Source of the DNA: Hirundichthys speculiger
Lineage: Eukaryota > Chordata > Actinopteri > Beloniformes > Exocoetidae
DNA: 64,000 nt
Assembly (NCBI GenBank): GCA_018398805.1
Contig: JAGFBZ010001918.1
Location: 98,849-162,848 of the forward strand
Direction of reading: 5' to 3'
The notes beneath the pieces are model-generated. The model worked only from the letters and a program-made list of their open reading frames with translations. It made no database searches and had not been told where the DNA came from. Made by a program: the position numbers and the translations under genes. Positions 46,595 to 59,000 of the stretch are shown here, one piece after another. Every line of letters starts with the position of its first letter. The stretch's first letter is position 1.

Positions 46595-47890
46595 CTATCC
46601 CAGGTCTGCTGTTGGACGGTCTTCTTCTTTTCCTTTCAGCTGTTCCCTTTAGGAGTCACCAGCGCAAATCATCTGCCTCCACCTCATCCCATCATCTGCA
46701 TCCTCTTACTACATCCATAAATCTCCTTTTAGGTCTTCCTCCAGGCCTCCATCCAGACAGTTCCAACCTCATCATCCTTCTGCAGATATATTCACTATCC
46801 CCCCTCTTTTCATGTCCAAACCATCTCAGTCTGGTCACTTTGACTTTCTCTCTGAAACATCTAACATGTGCTGTCCCTCTGATCCTATCCATCCTCATCA
46901 CATCCACAGAGAACCTCAACATTTTAACCTCCGCTACCTCCAACTCTGCTTCCTCTACCTTCCTTATCCACTTGGGTTCCTCTTGTCCTCCCTCTCTCAA
47001 CTTTTCCTCCACCTGCTCCCTGCTCTCACCTTGTCTCAATGTCATCCGCAAACATCAGAGTCCATGGAGATTCCTGTCTAACCTCATCTGTCAGTCTCCT
47101 CTCTCTCTCTAAGATCTTGTTGAAGGTCCCAGTCAAAAACCCTACTGCCACCTCTCCGAGACCCTTCCATACCTCCACAGGTACATATATCGTCAGGAAC
47201 TCTTCATCCTCTTCAGTGACTTCCTCATTTCAGCCTTACTAATCTTTCCCACATCCTGGTCCACAACAGTCACATCTTCTACTCTTCCCTCTCTTTCATT
47301 TTCCTTGTTCATCAACTCTTCAAAGTATTCTTTCCATTTTCCCTGTCACGCTTTTGACACCTGTCAATACATTTCCATCTCTATCCTTAATCTCCCTAGC
47401 CTTCTGCACATCCTTCCCACCTCTCTCTCTGCCTCACCAACCTGTATAAGTCAGTCTGTCCCTCCTAACTGTCCAACCAGCATACAAATCATCGTACACC
47501 CTTTGTTTGCCCTTTGCCACCTCTACGTTCAGGTTCTGCGGCATCTCCCTGTAGTCCTGTCTACTCTCTTCAGTCCTCTCAGTGTCCCCTTTCTTCTCCA
47601 CACTGCACTTCCTCATTCCACCACTAAGTCTCCTTGTCTCCTTTCCTACCAAATGACATACCAAGTACTCTCTTACCTGTCTCCCTCACATTGGCTGTAG
47701 TTGTTCAGTCATCTGGAGGCATCTCCTGACCACCCAGAGCCAGTCTCAACTCCTCTCTGAAAGCCACACAACCCTCTTCCTTTTTCAGCTTCCATCACTT
47801 CGTCCTCTGCTCTTCCTCTGTCGTCTTTATCTTCCTCACCACCAGAGTCATCCTCGACACCACCATCCTACGCCGTCTACTGTCAGATGA
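46595..47890 (-). pseudogene. RTE-like LINE, truncated and decayed
   Basis: A minus-strand non-LTR retrotransposon. From right to left it shows WDTERTEESRQDYREM-like and AKGKQRVYDDLYA stretches (linker after the endonuclease, about 47,600), a gap where most of the fingers and palm are missing, then SPWTLMFADDIE with the FADD catalytic motif at 47,052-47,041, then MLRFSVDVMRMDRIRG, RLRWFGH and RPGGRPKRRFMD (the C-terminal segment typical of RTE-type polymerases). The 3' tail around 46,621-46,686 matches fragments at 34,058 and 39,796. Frameshifts and a stop after the FADD block kill it. Confidence 0.8.
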
Positions 47891-48341
47891 ATGTAAACTT
47901 TTAAAGGAGACCAAACTGACTTGAATTGAAGCAGCTCAAATAGAATAAGAGTTTTCAGAAAAATGGCAGTTAATAGTAGCACTTGATCTTAAGCTCCTGA
48001 CGAGGGTCAGAAATGTAAATCCACTTACAGTCAGTGATAGTGATGAAGGAAACTAAGCCTATGGAAGTCAGCTGCTGAATGTCGTGCAAACTACTGTCAA
48101 TAGATGCATAAGAAGAAGATTTCATGGCTGCAGTCCTCAACCGTCCCCAGTAAAGATGATGTGTGGAGGATGTTGAGAGGGAAAATGCAACACCCAGTAC
48201 TGTTGCACACTTTAAGATGGGCTTACAGGAAGAATGGAACAAAATTACAACAAAGGTTTTTCATCACTTGGTATCCTCAGTGTCAGGACGTCTTTAAAGC
48301 AGCAGAGAGGAACTTTTGCAATTTTTAGCCCTTTGGTTCCC
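47891..48341. other. Intergenic sequence
   Basis: No gene is recognised. Confidence 0.4.
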
Positions 48342-48349
48342 CCTATAGG

Positions 48350-48657
48350 CAGGGCCGGCTCTACCCAATTTAGTGCCCTAGGCGAGATTACAGCCCGGTG
48401 CCCCCCCTCCCCCCCGAGCCCACTGCAATTCAATGACAACAACCAACTGAGCAATCACGACAGTTAATTTGAGCATTTTAACAACGACAAACTCAACGGT
48501 AACAACAGTTACTTTCAACTAAACTTGTCTTTTAACTAAAAACTACAAGTTTACACGTCTGGACTTCCTTGCAGCAAAGGCCAAGGGGGACTGGCGGCGT
48601 AGCGGCGCCCCTCCAGCAGATGGCGCCCTATATCGCCTATGCCAAGAGCCGGCCCTG
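48350..48657. mobile_element. Non-autonomous hAT element (MITE)
   Basis: The ends CAGGGCCGGCTCTACCCAAT and, inverted, CAGGGCCGGCTCTTGGCATA share 13 bp. Perfect 8-bp flanks CCTATAGG occur at 48,342-48,349 and 48,658-48,665. The subterminal CCTAGGCGA and inverted ATAGGCGATATAGGGCGCC words also pair. 308 bp, non-coding. Confidence 0.9.
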
Positions 48658-48665
48658 CCTATAGG

Positions 48666-50534
48666 CAATGGAGGTCAAGTCCCTTTGACTTTAGTTTGGT
48701 CTTTCCCTCTGTTAGTCCCTCATTTTCTCTTCCATCATCAGTTTCATAAGTCTTTCAGCTGCCTCTACCAAGATGTTTGCTATAGCTCTGTGAGCTAGTT
48801 TCACCTATGTTGATGTGTGACATACCGATAGTACCGTAAGCGATACACAACTGTCCGACCATATCGGGAGCAGGAACTTTCGCTGTGGTCTTTGCCGATA
48901 GCGGGCACAGAAGATCGCTGCAGCTAGATGAAGCTTCACAAATAGCAAATTAGCTACAAATATTAGCTGAAATGAAACTGAACCAAACTGAACCAAATAT
49001 TTCAACGTGAACAAACGCATTTTGTTCTGCTTTAAATAAAATATTTTTTCTTTTGTGTTACATCATACTTGGCTAACAACACGGTGCATCAGTGCCATCT
49101 TGTGGCAATAGTTGCGCATTACTACCAGCAGCCAGTTTAACAGAGATAGCTACACATGAAGGCGGAGAAGCTGCATAAACATATTTGATTTCCTGTGTTT
49201 AGTGACTGTTTCAGGTAATTGAAAACTGTTGCTCTTGCCTCAGATCATGTTTCAGTGAGGTGAGTAATCACCTTATCCTCCCACTGTGGATGCAGATCTG
49301 CAGGGATGTGGCAGGTACATGTACGCTCCATGTTAAGGTGACTGCTCTAACAGCTGTTACATCCCACTTTCTTTCTATCACATCCAGTCTTCTACGGTTT
49401 TCGTTTCCTTTTCTTGTTCTAAAAATCACATTTCTTCCATTATCGCGCTTCCGTCGCTGCTTTCAGTTTCAGTTTTTCAAGACTCAACTCTGATCCTTTT
49501 TTTTTAAAGGGGTGCATTTGATCTTTTAACAGATTTATTTTATCTGTTTGACCTTGTGATATCTTTCCAACAGCATATGTGTGCGAGTGGGGGCTGGGGA
49601 CACCGAGAAGAGGAAGGGGCTTACACCCTCCGCTATCTGAAAAGCTTTAATCAACTGATATGAGCCGTCAGGAAAGAAAAAAAAAGCCTCCGTTTCCAGT
49701 CCAACACAGGAAAATTCATCCCACATCTGACAGCTAATGGGACTCGGATAATGTGTTTTCCATAATCATTATTTTTCTCTGAAAGTGCCTCTTAATTATA
49801 ATTTTGCACTGGATAATGACTGATATTTTAAATTAGACTGCTTCATTTAATTTATTTATGAATTTCATGGGCTGTGGGATGACAGCGTGTCCCACACATG
49901 AGCTCCCTTACAGCAAACTTCACCGCAGGCGTTCTGTTTCGTAGCTCCCAAGCTTGTAACCAGATAATTAAATCACAGCTCTGGGTTAAAATATCGTGGA
50001 TTTAATCTTTGCTGGTACTTGAGCATTTCTAAACGGGCCGAGTTCTTGTTTATGTTGCACATGCTCCGCTAGCACGGCAAAGCTAACAGGCAAAAGCTAC
50101 AACACCATAGGTACGCTGCTGTTTTGTGCTTGCAAAGTAAAAAAGACAGTAGATTATGATGTGGAACTGAAGAAACTCATGCACTTGTTGATCATCAACT
50201 GTATACAACTATGGATGGACTATCCGGTCATCCAGAAAGTTTTTGAAGCCATTTTTTTTCTCAGCAAGACATGAAATTGTACTTCAGTAACGTTCTAAAA
50301 TCTACTATATGGTATTGCAATTTAACAAACAGGCCGAGAGTTATTAGCAGAAACAACATGAGTATAATCAGTCTAAAGCTAAGCTAAGCTAAATGAATGT
50401 CATCAAGTGTTTCTTTCTTTTCAAATGTCAGACATTCAGCGTTTTGCTATTGAAAAAAATATATTCTTGATTTTTTAATCAATGTCTCAATGACCGTTTG
50501 TCTAAGTAAGACTGAATGTAAAGGCTTGACACTT
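48666..50534. other. Intergenic sequence
   Basis: No gene is recognised. The part 49,740-49,990 is non-repetitive and enhancer-like in texture, without further support. Confidence 0.4.
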
Positions 50535-50780
50535 TCTGCCCTTATATGGCACTTTCTAGACACCATCATGGTGCCCCCAAAGCACTTTACATTGGCCTCT
50601 CATTCATACATTCATACACCAGTGGTCAGCTGCTGCCATGCAAGGCCCTGCCAGACCCATTGGGGGCACGTTAGGGTTCAGCGTCTTGCCCAAGGACACT
50701 TTGACATGTGGAGCCGGGAACGAACCGCCAACCTTTTAGTGACTGGATGACCCGCTCTACCAACTGAGCTACAGCCACCA
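50535..50780 (-). mobile_element. tRNA-derived SINE
   Basis: On the minus strand the head reads GGTGGCTGTAGCTCAGTTGG, with A box TAGCTCAGTTGG (50,771-50,760) and B box GGTTCGTTCCC (50,726-50,716), clearly from a tRNA. The body has GTCCTTGGGCAAGACGCTGA, and the tail CACTTTCTAGACACCATC-type sequence follows. This is a second SINE family, different from the one at 15,740. Confidence 0.9.
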
Positions 50781-51440
50781 AAGTTGATGGTGACTGACCC
50801 AGAGATGGGACATCACAGTGGATTTAAGCGGAAGCAGGAAGATTACAGAAGGTGCTAGAAAAAAAAAAACAGAAGGACCATGATACCTGTTTGATGCCTG
50901 ACAAGGTCCTGGAGCTGTGAGAGAGACGTCTCGTCTCCCCCTGGAGCCATCGCCTCTAACCATAATTATGCATTTTCACATGTCTACTTACGCAAATCAT
51001 AAGTGAATATCAAAATCCAGTATTGTTATTTCATCGCACTGTCCACTTCACATTTACAACAAATGCAGCATGATGTGTCATGGAGGAGGGGGTGAAACTG
51101 GGAAGGCTGGATGAATCCGTTCTGATCTGGATCTGTCACATCTGTCAACATCTTTGCAGACACAGACAGCTCTTAAAAAAAAAAAAAACCTGAAATGAAC
51201 ATGTGATGTTAGATTTTTTGAGGTGGTTGTCACTTCAGACACCCAAATCGATACGATCATGACAATACACACCTTTTTTTTTTTTATATCTTCACTTTAC
51301 AGCGGCCACTACAGATATGAAAGTTTTCAGCTACTCCCTTCTGGGTTTCTGAAGTTAGTTGCAACTCAAGAACTCTGAATTGAAACAACTCTGTAACCTT
51401 GTTGGGGTTTTATGCAGGCGGTTGGTGTTTCGGGGGTTTG
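50781..51440. other. Intergenic sequence
   Basis: No gene is recognised. A-rich and T-rich runs lie near 51,178 and 51,273. Confidence 0.4.
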
Positions 51441-51600
51441 TTGCACCACGAGGTTGACTGGTGATTATAAATTGTCCAAAGCGGTGTGAATGTGCTTGTT
51501 GTTTGTCTCATGTGTCCCAGTATGGTCCCATGATGGATTGGTGACCTACCCAGAGTAAATCCGCCACCTGCCGAATGCCAGCTGGGCGAAGCTTTTTGTC
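51441..51600 (+). repeat. Truncated SINE (3' part)
   Basis: TATAAATTGTCCAAAGCGG, GTCCCATGATGGATTGGTGA and GAATGCCAGCTGGG follow the order of the SINE body at 15,740, heavily diverged. The head is missing. Confidence 0.6.
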
Positions 51601-52570
51601 TTCATGTACCCAGTAAGGTCCAACCATCATAAATTCTCTAAAAGACAAGTCAGGATGGTAATGAGCTGGTATCATTTATATTTTACGCTTTGTAACAGCA
51701 TAGTCACCATCAGCATAGTCACCATCTTCATGACCATCTTCATCAGGGTAAGTGGAAGGATCCTGCTGCCAGAGAACAAACGTGCTCCACACAGCCCCCC
51801 CTCAAAAACCCACCCCTGCTTCAGGGTCTTCTGTCTTTTCTTCTTCTTCTTCTCTCATTCTATAACTTGAGATTTCAAACCTTAGCAGCAGATAAAAACA
51901 AATACTTGTTCCTCACACTGCTCTTTGACTGTATTTCAGGTGTCTGTGATTCTCTTCACTGCTTCGTGGAGACGATGCTGTAAAAATGCAGGGATGAAAA
52001 AAACATGACACCTTGATGACAGGTGAAGGACATAAATGCCTTTGGAAGCATCGTGAGATGTGGTTGAGCCCCCTAAATCCAGACTAATATCAGCTGAATA
52101 AGCTGGCTTTTACAAACTGTGATTTATTTTTCACACCAAACTCCATGCTGCCTCTGTTCAGATGATATAGAATAAAATAGACAGAATACAATAAAAGGAA
52201 TATTATCTTTTTTCAATACTTTTTCCATTCAGCGTCAGCGCCTTCAAAAGTCTAGTATGTTCAAGAATTGTTTGGCTGTACGATAACATCAGAGGCTTTT
52301 TTGTCCTGTCAGGAAACACAAAGTCTCTACAATAAGATCAACAGAAAGTCCCTTAAAAAGGTTTGGGAATATAACGGACTCTAGAAGGTGATGACGATGA
52401 ACGGGGGCCACGGACAGTAAAGGGCTGTATATACTCTCGCAGCAATGTGTCGCAGTTATCTTGTTGCCGGTATGACGCAGTTATTTTTGATTTATGCCCA
52501 ATTTTGAAGCGCGATCTGCGCTATGTTATTCCATGCTACAACGCAAGAGCGACAATCACGAACTAGCTAA
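51601..52570. other. Intergenic sequence
   Basis: No gene is recognised. Confidence 0.4.
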
Positions 52571-52576
52571 ACTTAC

Positions 52577-52979
52577 TAAACGTATCTCTTGCGTTTTTCC
52601 ACTTCCTCACCGTCTCGGCCGTATCCAGACCCACATTCATCGCAATCTCCCTCCATGAATTACTAGAATATGTGCTGTCTTTGTAGTGTGGAGAACCAGA
52701 ATCGTACAGATGTGGGTACTTCCTCAATTCTTGGATGACGCGGTCTTTTCTACGCAGATGTAGAATTGACCAATCAGAGGCCTCCTTTCTCTCCTCCCTG
52801 CGACACTCTCTGTGGCACTGTCTGCGGTCACTTACAATTTTGGGGAGGTGCACCAGAGTGTCTGCGGAAGGTGGGGGGGCATCTCTGCGTAAGGACTGCA
52901 GCAGGCTGCTAAAGTATGAATCAGGTGCAGATGGTATGACAAGCACAGTGTCTGCAGGTTCTGGGACATCAAAGCAGGA
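52577..52979 (-). CDS. MADF-domain protein exon (host gene or PIF/Harbinger accessory gene)
   Basis: A minus-strand frame from ATG at 52,979 (MSCFDVPEPADTV) encodes about 134 residues up to a consensus splice donor GTAAGT at 52,576-52,571; unspliced it would stop four codons later. The C-terminal half, from about residue 78, is a MADF (Myb/SANT-like) DNA-binding domain: RVIQELRKYPHLYDSG, then YKDSTYSSNSWREIA, then VRKWKNARDTF, with the three helices and the aromatic/Trp residues expected. A DSYFSSLLQSLRR stretch near residue 21 faintly resembles a BESS motif but is on the unusual side of the MADF domain. MADF proteins are transcription regulators or partners of Harbinger-type transposases. 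No stop interrupts the frame and no flanking exon was found. A domesticated or still-coding transposon gene is the likeliest reading. Confidence 0.5.
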
Positions 52980-55497
52980 CATCAGGAGACACCTAAACAA
53001 GGATTTTCAGATGTATGAGACGGCCCGAGAGGCAGAATGTCAGTAAAATCTCTGCAGAGCTGAACAAAAGAATATTGATGTGTTGGTGCTGCTCTGGTCT
53101 CTTCTCTGTGCCAGTAGAAGGCTGTATATTCCTCTGGACTCACTGCACTTCAACTGCTGCGCTAAAAACGCAATCAGTGTTACACTGATACTGTTGTAAA
53201 TTCAGTTTAGTACTAATTTATTTTTTATGCTCGATCAGCAGGGCCAAATCAGAGAAGGGTGAGATTTTTCTCATTTCAGAGAACATCTGAGGGGGTCCCA
53301 GAGTGTACTGGGATGTTATCAGCCGAGCCATGTTGGGGTCCAATTGGAAGACCAGAGGAAACACCTCAGATTCTTTGCTCTCTTCTATGGGCTCAAATTA
53401 GTGGAGTGGCCCCCCCGCTTGACACGCTGGGGGGAGGCGGCTCCTGAGGGGGGAATATTACCAGGTAACTGGTCTGCAACAATGTTTAGGCAGGTGCCAG
53501 GAGCCAAAGAAGGATTCATGTTTTCCCAGCAGAGCACTGCGCTTTTACCAGTAATATAATGTTCAGCTTGATCAGTGTTACTTTCAGTTTTGCATTTCAT
53601 CTAATTTTCACACTGGAATGCAACACATTCAAAAAAAAAAAAGGAGGCAAAATTGAACAAACCATAATGTTATTTTATGCAGGTGATGCCAACAGGTGAT
53701 TGTAATGACTGTAACAAGCCTTTGAGGAGCAACGGGGCGCAGATGATTTCCACCTTAAAAACTAATGCTTGAAAAAAAAATCATTAAAATATAGAAAAAC
53801 CTGAAATGAGAAAAATCAGAGTGATTTAAGAATCATGGCATTTGATCTCTTCTTTGCATTTCCACATCAACTTAACATTTTTATTATTATGATTATTATT
53901 TAGAGCATCAATCCAGTGGTTCTCATTTATTTTCTAATATTTTCTGCTGCAGTTACACTTTATACCCCACTATTCGAGAAGGACTGCATTAATCAGTATG
54001 TAAAATATATTTCTCTCCCCACATGGAGAACTGCTTTAAAAGTACATTAGATTGCCTGGTTAAATTTAAATCCGTTGCATTAAGAAATACAAGCTCATAA
54101 CTGTAATTTATCAGCATGAAACAGTATTTAAGGACGGCGACCCCAGGATGGAAAAAAAGAAAAAAATCCTCTTGTCATATAAATGATTCCATGTAAGTTC
54201 ATTGTCTGTTATCAGGGGATTTGGGGAATAAAAAGCAGAAGTAATCCACTGAGCAAACTTATAAATATTAATACTAGTCAGGTTCAGCAATATTAATGAT
54301 CATCCTAAATTTGGATTCTAGTCTTCAGGGTCTCCATTATAATACAAAGTGGTGTTTTACTCACCTGATTTATCACTTCAGCTCTGCCTTTTGTCTACAG
54401 AGTGCAACACAGGCCGAGCCGCGTCCGTGCATCATTACAGGTGACACAAAAGCAGCTGTAAATTTGTGCTGACGTCAGGCAAACAGAGCAGGGACGAAAT
54501 GCAGGGATTTCTGATGACAGAGGGTCCAAGGGAAATAAATGCTGACTGGAGTGGTATTAAGGGGAAGAATTACACCCCGGGGACACTGCTTTAGGACAGA
54601 AAACAGCGCAGGAGTACTAAAAGATAAAAGTGTCAGTTGGTTTATTATTTGGTTTGTCAAATTTGAGGGTATGAAGTCATAACTTTTTGGATTGAAATGC
54701 TTTTATCAGCCTTCTTCACATGCTTTTAGATCTGAAAGTTTTCTCTAGGTTAGATGTAAGAGCCATCTTTTGTCACCAGCTTGAGCCTGAGAGTGTGTCC
54801 GACCGTTACAATAATTGAGTTGCTATGCTTCTGTGTTGCTTCTGTGTTGCTGCCAGTCAGCTGCCGCTCCTTGTCAGAGAGCGTTATAATGAACTGTCAA
54901 GAGGATACAACAATTAAACCTGCGATCTGTCAGAAAACAAGAGTCTTTTTTAACAGAAGTTACCTCTGCGGTGGCTGAAAGAGCCACTAAAATCAGCAGT
55001 AGCAGCGCTAAACCTGATCTGACACTTTACAGTCACAGAAGAGTCATAGATCGGCACGACAATTCCCAGGCTTAGTAAAATATCCTGCAGGATAATGTCA
55101 GGGTCGATGTCAGCCCGCTGAAGCTTAGAACCTGGATGAAGCAGCGTCAGTGGCTCTAATTATGAAAGTAAATTGGGCCTTTTGGAAACACTATAATTAC
55201 AACAACCTTTTGCACAACCTCCTTCCATCAGGTGCACCACGGTGTTTGGACTTGTCAGTGGTAGTTTTACTCCAACAGTCATGTTCAGTATGGTGTTGCA
55301 TACATCTAGCATGCAGTGACTGCTTGGATTCTGTAATTATGATATTGCCTACCTATTATTTCTGTTAGCCCACCCTAATGTTACGGGCTGGAACCGGCCT
55401 TGACCTGAACAGGGTCTAAGTAATGGTAACACAGCGGTAATGAAAAACAAAGCTAATCAGAAAGGAGGAAATCTGCTGAAACCACCTCAGAAACACA
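52980..55497. other. Intergenic sequence
   Basis: No gene is recognised. If the MADF frame belongs to a transposon, part of that element should lie here, but I could not find matching ends. Confidence 0.4.
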
Positions 55498-55502
55498 ACA
55501 GA

Positions 55503-56083
55503 TGTTAGGGTTGGAGGATGACCCCAAAAGCACGACACAAGCAAAGGCAGTTCAAAAGCCCAAAGGCAGAGTTTATTGAAGCTCGTAAAGTCAGATAATC
55601 GGAGCCGGCGCACCGGAGCTCCGACGGGGTATCCCGGAAAGTCCTCTCTTAAACCCCGGAGAAAGTCACTGGAGCGGTGAGGCTCGAAGTCGGGATCGGT
55701 GATAATAATTCCACAGGGAACGGTATCCACAGAGATCCGGAATCGCCCAGGAAACGCCACTGGAAGCAAGTCACAGGTAAGTAATCCACACGAGGAATAA
55801 ATCCAACAAGACGTGAGCGAGAACAAAACACAAGGGACCACACTACACAAGTGTACCATCAGAACGAACTCGCACTGAGGTTCAGGGATGCATGGTTTAA
55901 GTATCCTCCCAGATGAGCTGGCGACTGCAGGTGCGTGATGAGAGTGATGAGAATCAGGTGTGTAGGGGAGCGCGCCTCGCCAGCTCCCGGCGTAGGGCAC
56001 GTAGCTCCCTGGCAGCGCTCTGAGAGGTGCTGGGCGTGTCCTGAGGGAGACTGGGCTGCAGCGTGGCAGGTGGAGACCCAACA
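55503..56083 (-). repeat. 3' LTR
   Basis: It is 99.5% or more identical to the 5' LTR, with poly(A) signal at 55,577-55,572 and the start-region GCGAGTTCGT word at 55,873-55,864. The last codons of pol lie inside it. Confidence 0.95.
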
Positions 56084-59000
56084 GTACCCCCCCCTCCACG
56101 GGAGCCCCCAGGCGACCTACCCGGCTTGTCCGGATGCGAGCGATAGAAGTCCGTAATCAGGCTTGGGTCCATAATGAGCTGGCGGGAGACCCAGCTTCGT
56201 TCCTCCGGCCCGTAACCCTCCCAGTCAACCAGGAACTGGAAACCCCTTCCCCGTCGCCGGACGTCCAACAGCTGGCGGACCCTCCATTGGGGGTGTCCAT
56301 CCACAATCTCCGGAGGGGGCGGCACAGGAGTAGGAGGCATGAGAGGGCTGGAGGAGACAGGCTTGACCTGGGAAACATGGAACACGGGGTGTATTCTCAT
56401 GGGCTCGGGCAGCTTGAGACTCACCGCGGCCGGGCTCAGGACCCGCTCTATCTCGAAGGGTCCGACGTAGCGGGGTCGCAGCTTCTTCGCTCTCGTCTGG
56501 AGTGGGAGGTCCTTAGAGGAGAGCCAGACCTGCTGCCCAGGTTGGTAGGTCGGGGCTGGAGTCCTGCGCCTGTCAGCCCCCCGCCTGGCCTGGTCCGAAG
56601 CACGGAGGAGGGCAGTACGAGTGGTCTCCCATACCCGACGACACCGGTCCAGATGGTCCTGAACCGAGGGGACTGCTACCTCCGCCTGCGGGTGGGGAAA
56701 GAGAGGTGGCTGGTAGCCCAGAGATACCTCAAAAGGGGAGAGTCCAGTGGCGGAGCTGACCAGGGAGTTTGATGGCCATACTCGACCCATGGGAGGAACC
56801 GGCACCAAGAGGAGGGCTTCTCTGCGGCAACACAGCGGAGGGCGGACTCGACACTCTGATTCATCCTCTCGGTCTGGCCGTTGGTCTGTGGATGGTAACC
56901 TGAAGAGAGACTGATAGTTTGCCCCCAACCCCTTGCCAAAATGCCCGCCATACCTGGGAGATGAATTGGGGACCCGGTCTGACACCACGTCCTGCGGGAA
57001 ACCGTGAAGACGGAACACGTGGCTGGTGAGAAGCTCCGCGGTCTCGAGGGCAGACGGGGAGCTTGGGGAGGGCCACCAGGTGGACCCCTTTGCTGAATCG
57101 ATCCACCACAGTCAGGATAACGGTGTTCCCCTGGGAAGGGGGAGAGCCCCGAGACGAAGTCCAAAGCGATGTGGGACCAGGGCTGACTAGGGACGGGAAG
57201 GGGTTGGAGGAGTCCAGACGGGGCCTGGTGGGACGCCTTGCTGCGAGCGCAGATGGGGACAGGCCGTGACGAAGTCCCGCACCTCCTTTCTCATGGAGGG
57301 CCACCAAAACCGTTCGAGCCAAGAAGGTGAACGTCCGGTGAACTCCAGGGTGGCACGCAAACTTGCTGGCGTGCCCCCACTGGAGGACACGGGAACGGAC
57401 CAACTCAGGCACGAAGAGACGGCCGGGCGGCGTACCTCTGGGAGCTGGGTGGTTGCGGAGGGCGTTCCTCACGATGGTCTCCACGCCCCAGGCCACTCTC
57501 CCAACCACCTTACCCTCGGGGAGGATGGGTGACGGCTCCTCGGCGACGGCCTCCTTGGGGTGTTGGCGAGACAGAGCGTCGGCCTTCGTGTTCCGGGAAC
57601 CTGGACGGTAAGTCAAGGTAAAATCAAAGCGGCCGAGGAAGCTGGCCCAACGAGCCTGACGCCCACTAAGACGCTTGGTGGCCCGGATGTAGGTCAGGTT
57701 TTTGTGGTCGGTCCAGATGGTGAATGGTAGTTCGGCTCCCTCCAGCCAATGACGCCACTCCTCCAGGGCGGCCACCACTGCCAACAGTTCTCGATTGCCG
57801 ATGTCGTAATTCTCCTCCGCCGGAAGGAAACGGCGGGAGAAAAAGGCGCAGGGATGGACTTTATGATCAGTGGCCGACCGTTGGGAAAGGACCGCGCCCA
57901 GTCCGGTATCCGAGGCGTCCACCTCCACGATGAACTGCCGCTTGGGGTCCGGGTGGAGTAACACGGGCGCTTTGGTGAAACCGCTCCTTGAGCTCCAGAA
58001 AGGCTGCCTCGGCGACAGGGGACCAGATGAAAGGCCTAGACGGTGAGGTGAGCCTGGTGAGGGGTTCAGCCACAGTTACTAAAGCGACGAATGAAACGCC
58101 GATAGAAATTAGCAAACCCCAGGAAGCTTTGCAGTTCTTTACGGGAACGAGGGGCAGGCCAGTCCACCACAGCCTGGATCTTATGAGGGTCCGCCCGGGT
58201 CTGTCCCTCCTCAATAATGAAGCCCAGGTATTCCACAGAGGAGGCGTGAAATTTGCACTTCTCGGCTTGACAAACAGCCGGTTATGTAGGAGGCGCTCAA
58301 GGACCCGACGAACAGCTGGATATGTTCTTCGTGGCTCCTGGAAAAGATCAGGATGTCGTCCAGGTAGACCACCACAAACTCCTCCAGCATGTCACGAGGG
58401 ACGTCATTCATCAGGGCCTGAAACACCGCCGGGGTTGGTGAGGCCGAAGGGCATCACCAGGTATTCGTAGTGACCCCGGGGCGTCTTGAAGGCCGTTTTT
58501 CCATTCGTCCCCCTCCCTGATGCGGACCAGATGGTAAGCGCTCCGCAGGTCCAGTTTGGTGAACACGGTGGCCTGAGTGAGGGGCTCAAGGGTGGAGTCC
58601 ATGAGAGGTAGAGGATACTTATTGCGGATGGTGATCTCATTGAGGGCTCGATAGTCTATACAGGGGCGGAGATCCCCGTCCTTCTTCTTAACAAAGAAAA
58701 AACCCCGCAGCCACCGGTGAGGAGGAAGGTCTGATGAGCCCCCGCGGCCAAAGACTCCGAGATGTATGTCTCCATAGCCGCCTTCTCGGGAATAGTCAGG
58801 CTATACAGGCGGCTGCTAGGAAGTGTGGCCCCAGGTCGGAGGTTGATCGCACAGTCATATGGTCTGTGGGGGGGGAGAGACTGGGCCCGGTTCTTACTGA
58901 ACACCTCCCCGAGGTCGTGATACACAGAGGGGACGGAGGAGAGATCAATCGAGGAGACACTGGGGGCCGGGCGAGACACTGGACTGGGAGCAGCCTGCAG

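Noticed and set aside
46540..47112. 190-codon Ser/Leu-rich plus-strand frame
   Set aside because: Antisense shadow of the RTE-like LINE, whose minus strand carries FADD and RWFGH motifs.
47305..47700. 131-codon plus-strand frame
   Set aside because: Also antisense to the RTE-like LINE linker region.
52421..53130. GGCTGTATATA words at 52,423 and 53,117 as ends of a transposon around the MADF frame
   Set aside because: They are in the same orientation, not inverted, and have no matching target duplications.
56134..56772. 212-codon plus-strand frame and other plus-strand frames between 55.9 and 60.5 kb
   Set aside because: Antisense shadows of the GC-rich retrotransposon gag-pol on the minus strand.
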